5,623 nt of DNA from Bacteroidales bacterium. Lineage in GTDB: Bacteria; Bacteroidota; Bacteroidia; Bacteroidales; VadinHA17. The notes below the pieces were generated by a model. That model saw only the letters and a program-made list of their open reading frames with translations. It made no database searches and was not told where the DNA came from. This document shows positions 5,519-5,623 of the stretch, piece by piece. The position numbers and the translations under genes are program-made. The stretch is from the NCBI GenBank assembly GCA_031285575.1, contig JAITVX010000085.1, forward strand, positions 1 to 5,623. Direction: 5' to 3'. Position 1 is the first letter of the stretch; each line of letters begins with the position of its first letter.

Positions 5519-5623
5519 TTATAGGATTTGTTTTTTAGAGAGCTTTTTGAGCATGATTTGGCAGAAGGTCATCTGTAGCATTGCTTCTGCCGTCTCTGTT
5601 TTGCGCTCATAATCTATGGTCAT
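5519..5623 (-). CDS. Partial reading frame at the right edge (unrecognised C-terminus)
   Basis: A minus-strand frame enters at the window edge and runs 34 codons to a TAA at 5521-5519. It begins MTIDYERKTETAEAMLQMTF and ends CQIMLKKLSKKQIL. The last three bases of the window happen to be an ATG on this strand, so it could be a very short complete ORF, but it is more likely the C-terminal end of a gene that continues beyond the window. The amphipathic helical composition with a Lys-rich end resembles a normal soluble protein tail. The family cannot be named. Confidence 0.4.
   Translation of the reverse strand: MTIDYERKTETAEAMLQMTFCQIMLKKLSKKQIL

Overview
The window looks like chromosomal DNA from a member of the Bacteroidota, probably class Bacteroidia. 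Three things point there: promoter boxes of the Bacteroidota type (TAnnTTTG) sit just upstream of three transcription units; recognisable Shine-Dalgarno sequences are absent and starts lie in A/T-rich context; and the glucose-6-phosphate isomerase is the short form (about 447 aa) found in Bacteroidota and Firmicutes. No mobile elements, CRISPR arrays, tRNAs or rRNAs are visible. The assignment rests on motif recognition, not on a database search.

Layout. Positions 1-321 hold a doubtful, frame-broken 3' end of an upstream gene, then a non-coding stretch with an imperfect hairpin and the pgi promoter. pgi (322-1665, +) is intact, with all expected catalytic residues. A plus-strand gene of unknown function follows (best start 1805, to 2713) with its own promoter; it encodes a membrane-anchored coiled-coil protein. 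It converges, with one base between stop codons, on hemW (2715-3848, -), a radical-SAM heme chaperone family member. Upstream of hemW on the minus strand is a TrpB2-type tryptophan synthase beta chain (3921-5288, -); a 72-bp gap with a perfect 13-bp inverted repeat separates the two.

The most interesting region is the 335 bases upstream of trpB2 (5289-5623). Read on the minus strand it contains a Bacteroidota promoter with a perfect 16-bp palindrome in its spacer, a 16-codon ORF with two Trp codons (MNFYCTYNWSWRSIIR), a segment starting one base after that ORF's stop that can pair as an antiterminator, and a 7-bp GC-rich hairpin followed by seven U residues just before trpB2. Together these make a nearly complete ribosome-mediated tryptophan attenuator. 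The promoter lies so close to the leader ATG that the leader mRNA may be leaderless. A partial minus-strand reading frame reaches the right edge of the window.

How the genes relate: pgi (central sugar metabolism), the coiled-coil gene, hemW and trpB2 do not form one pathway. The only clear gene-to-regulator link is the Trp leader controlling trpB2, which suggests that this stand-alone TrpB2 is used for tryptophan supply rather than as a general PLP enzyme.
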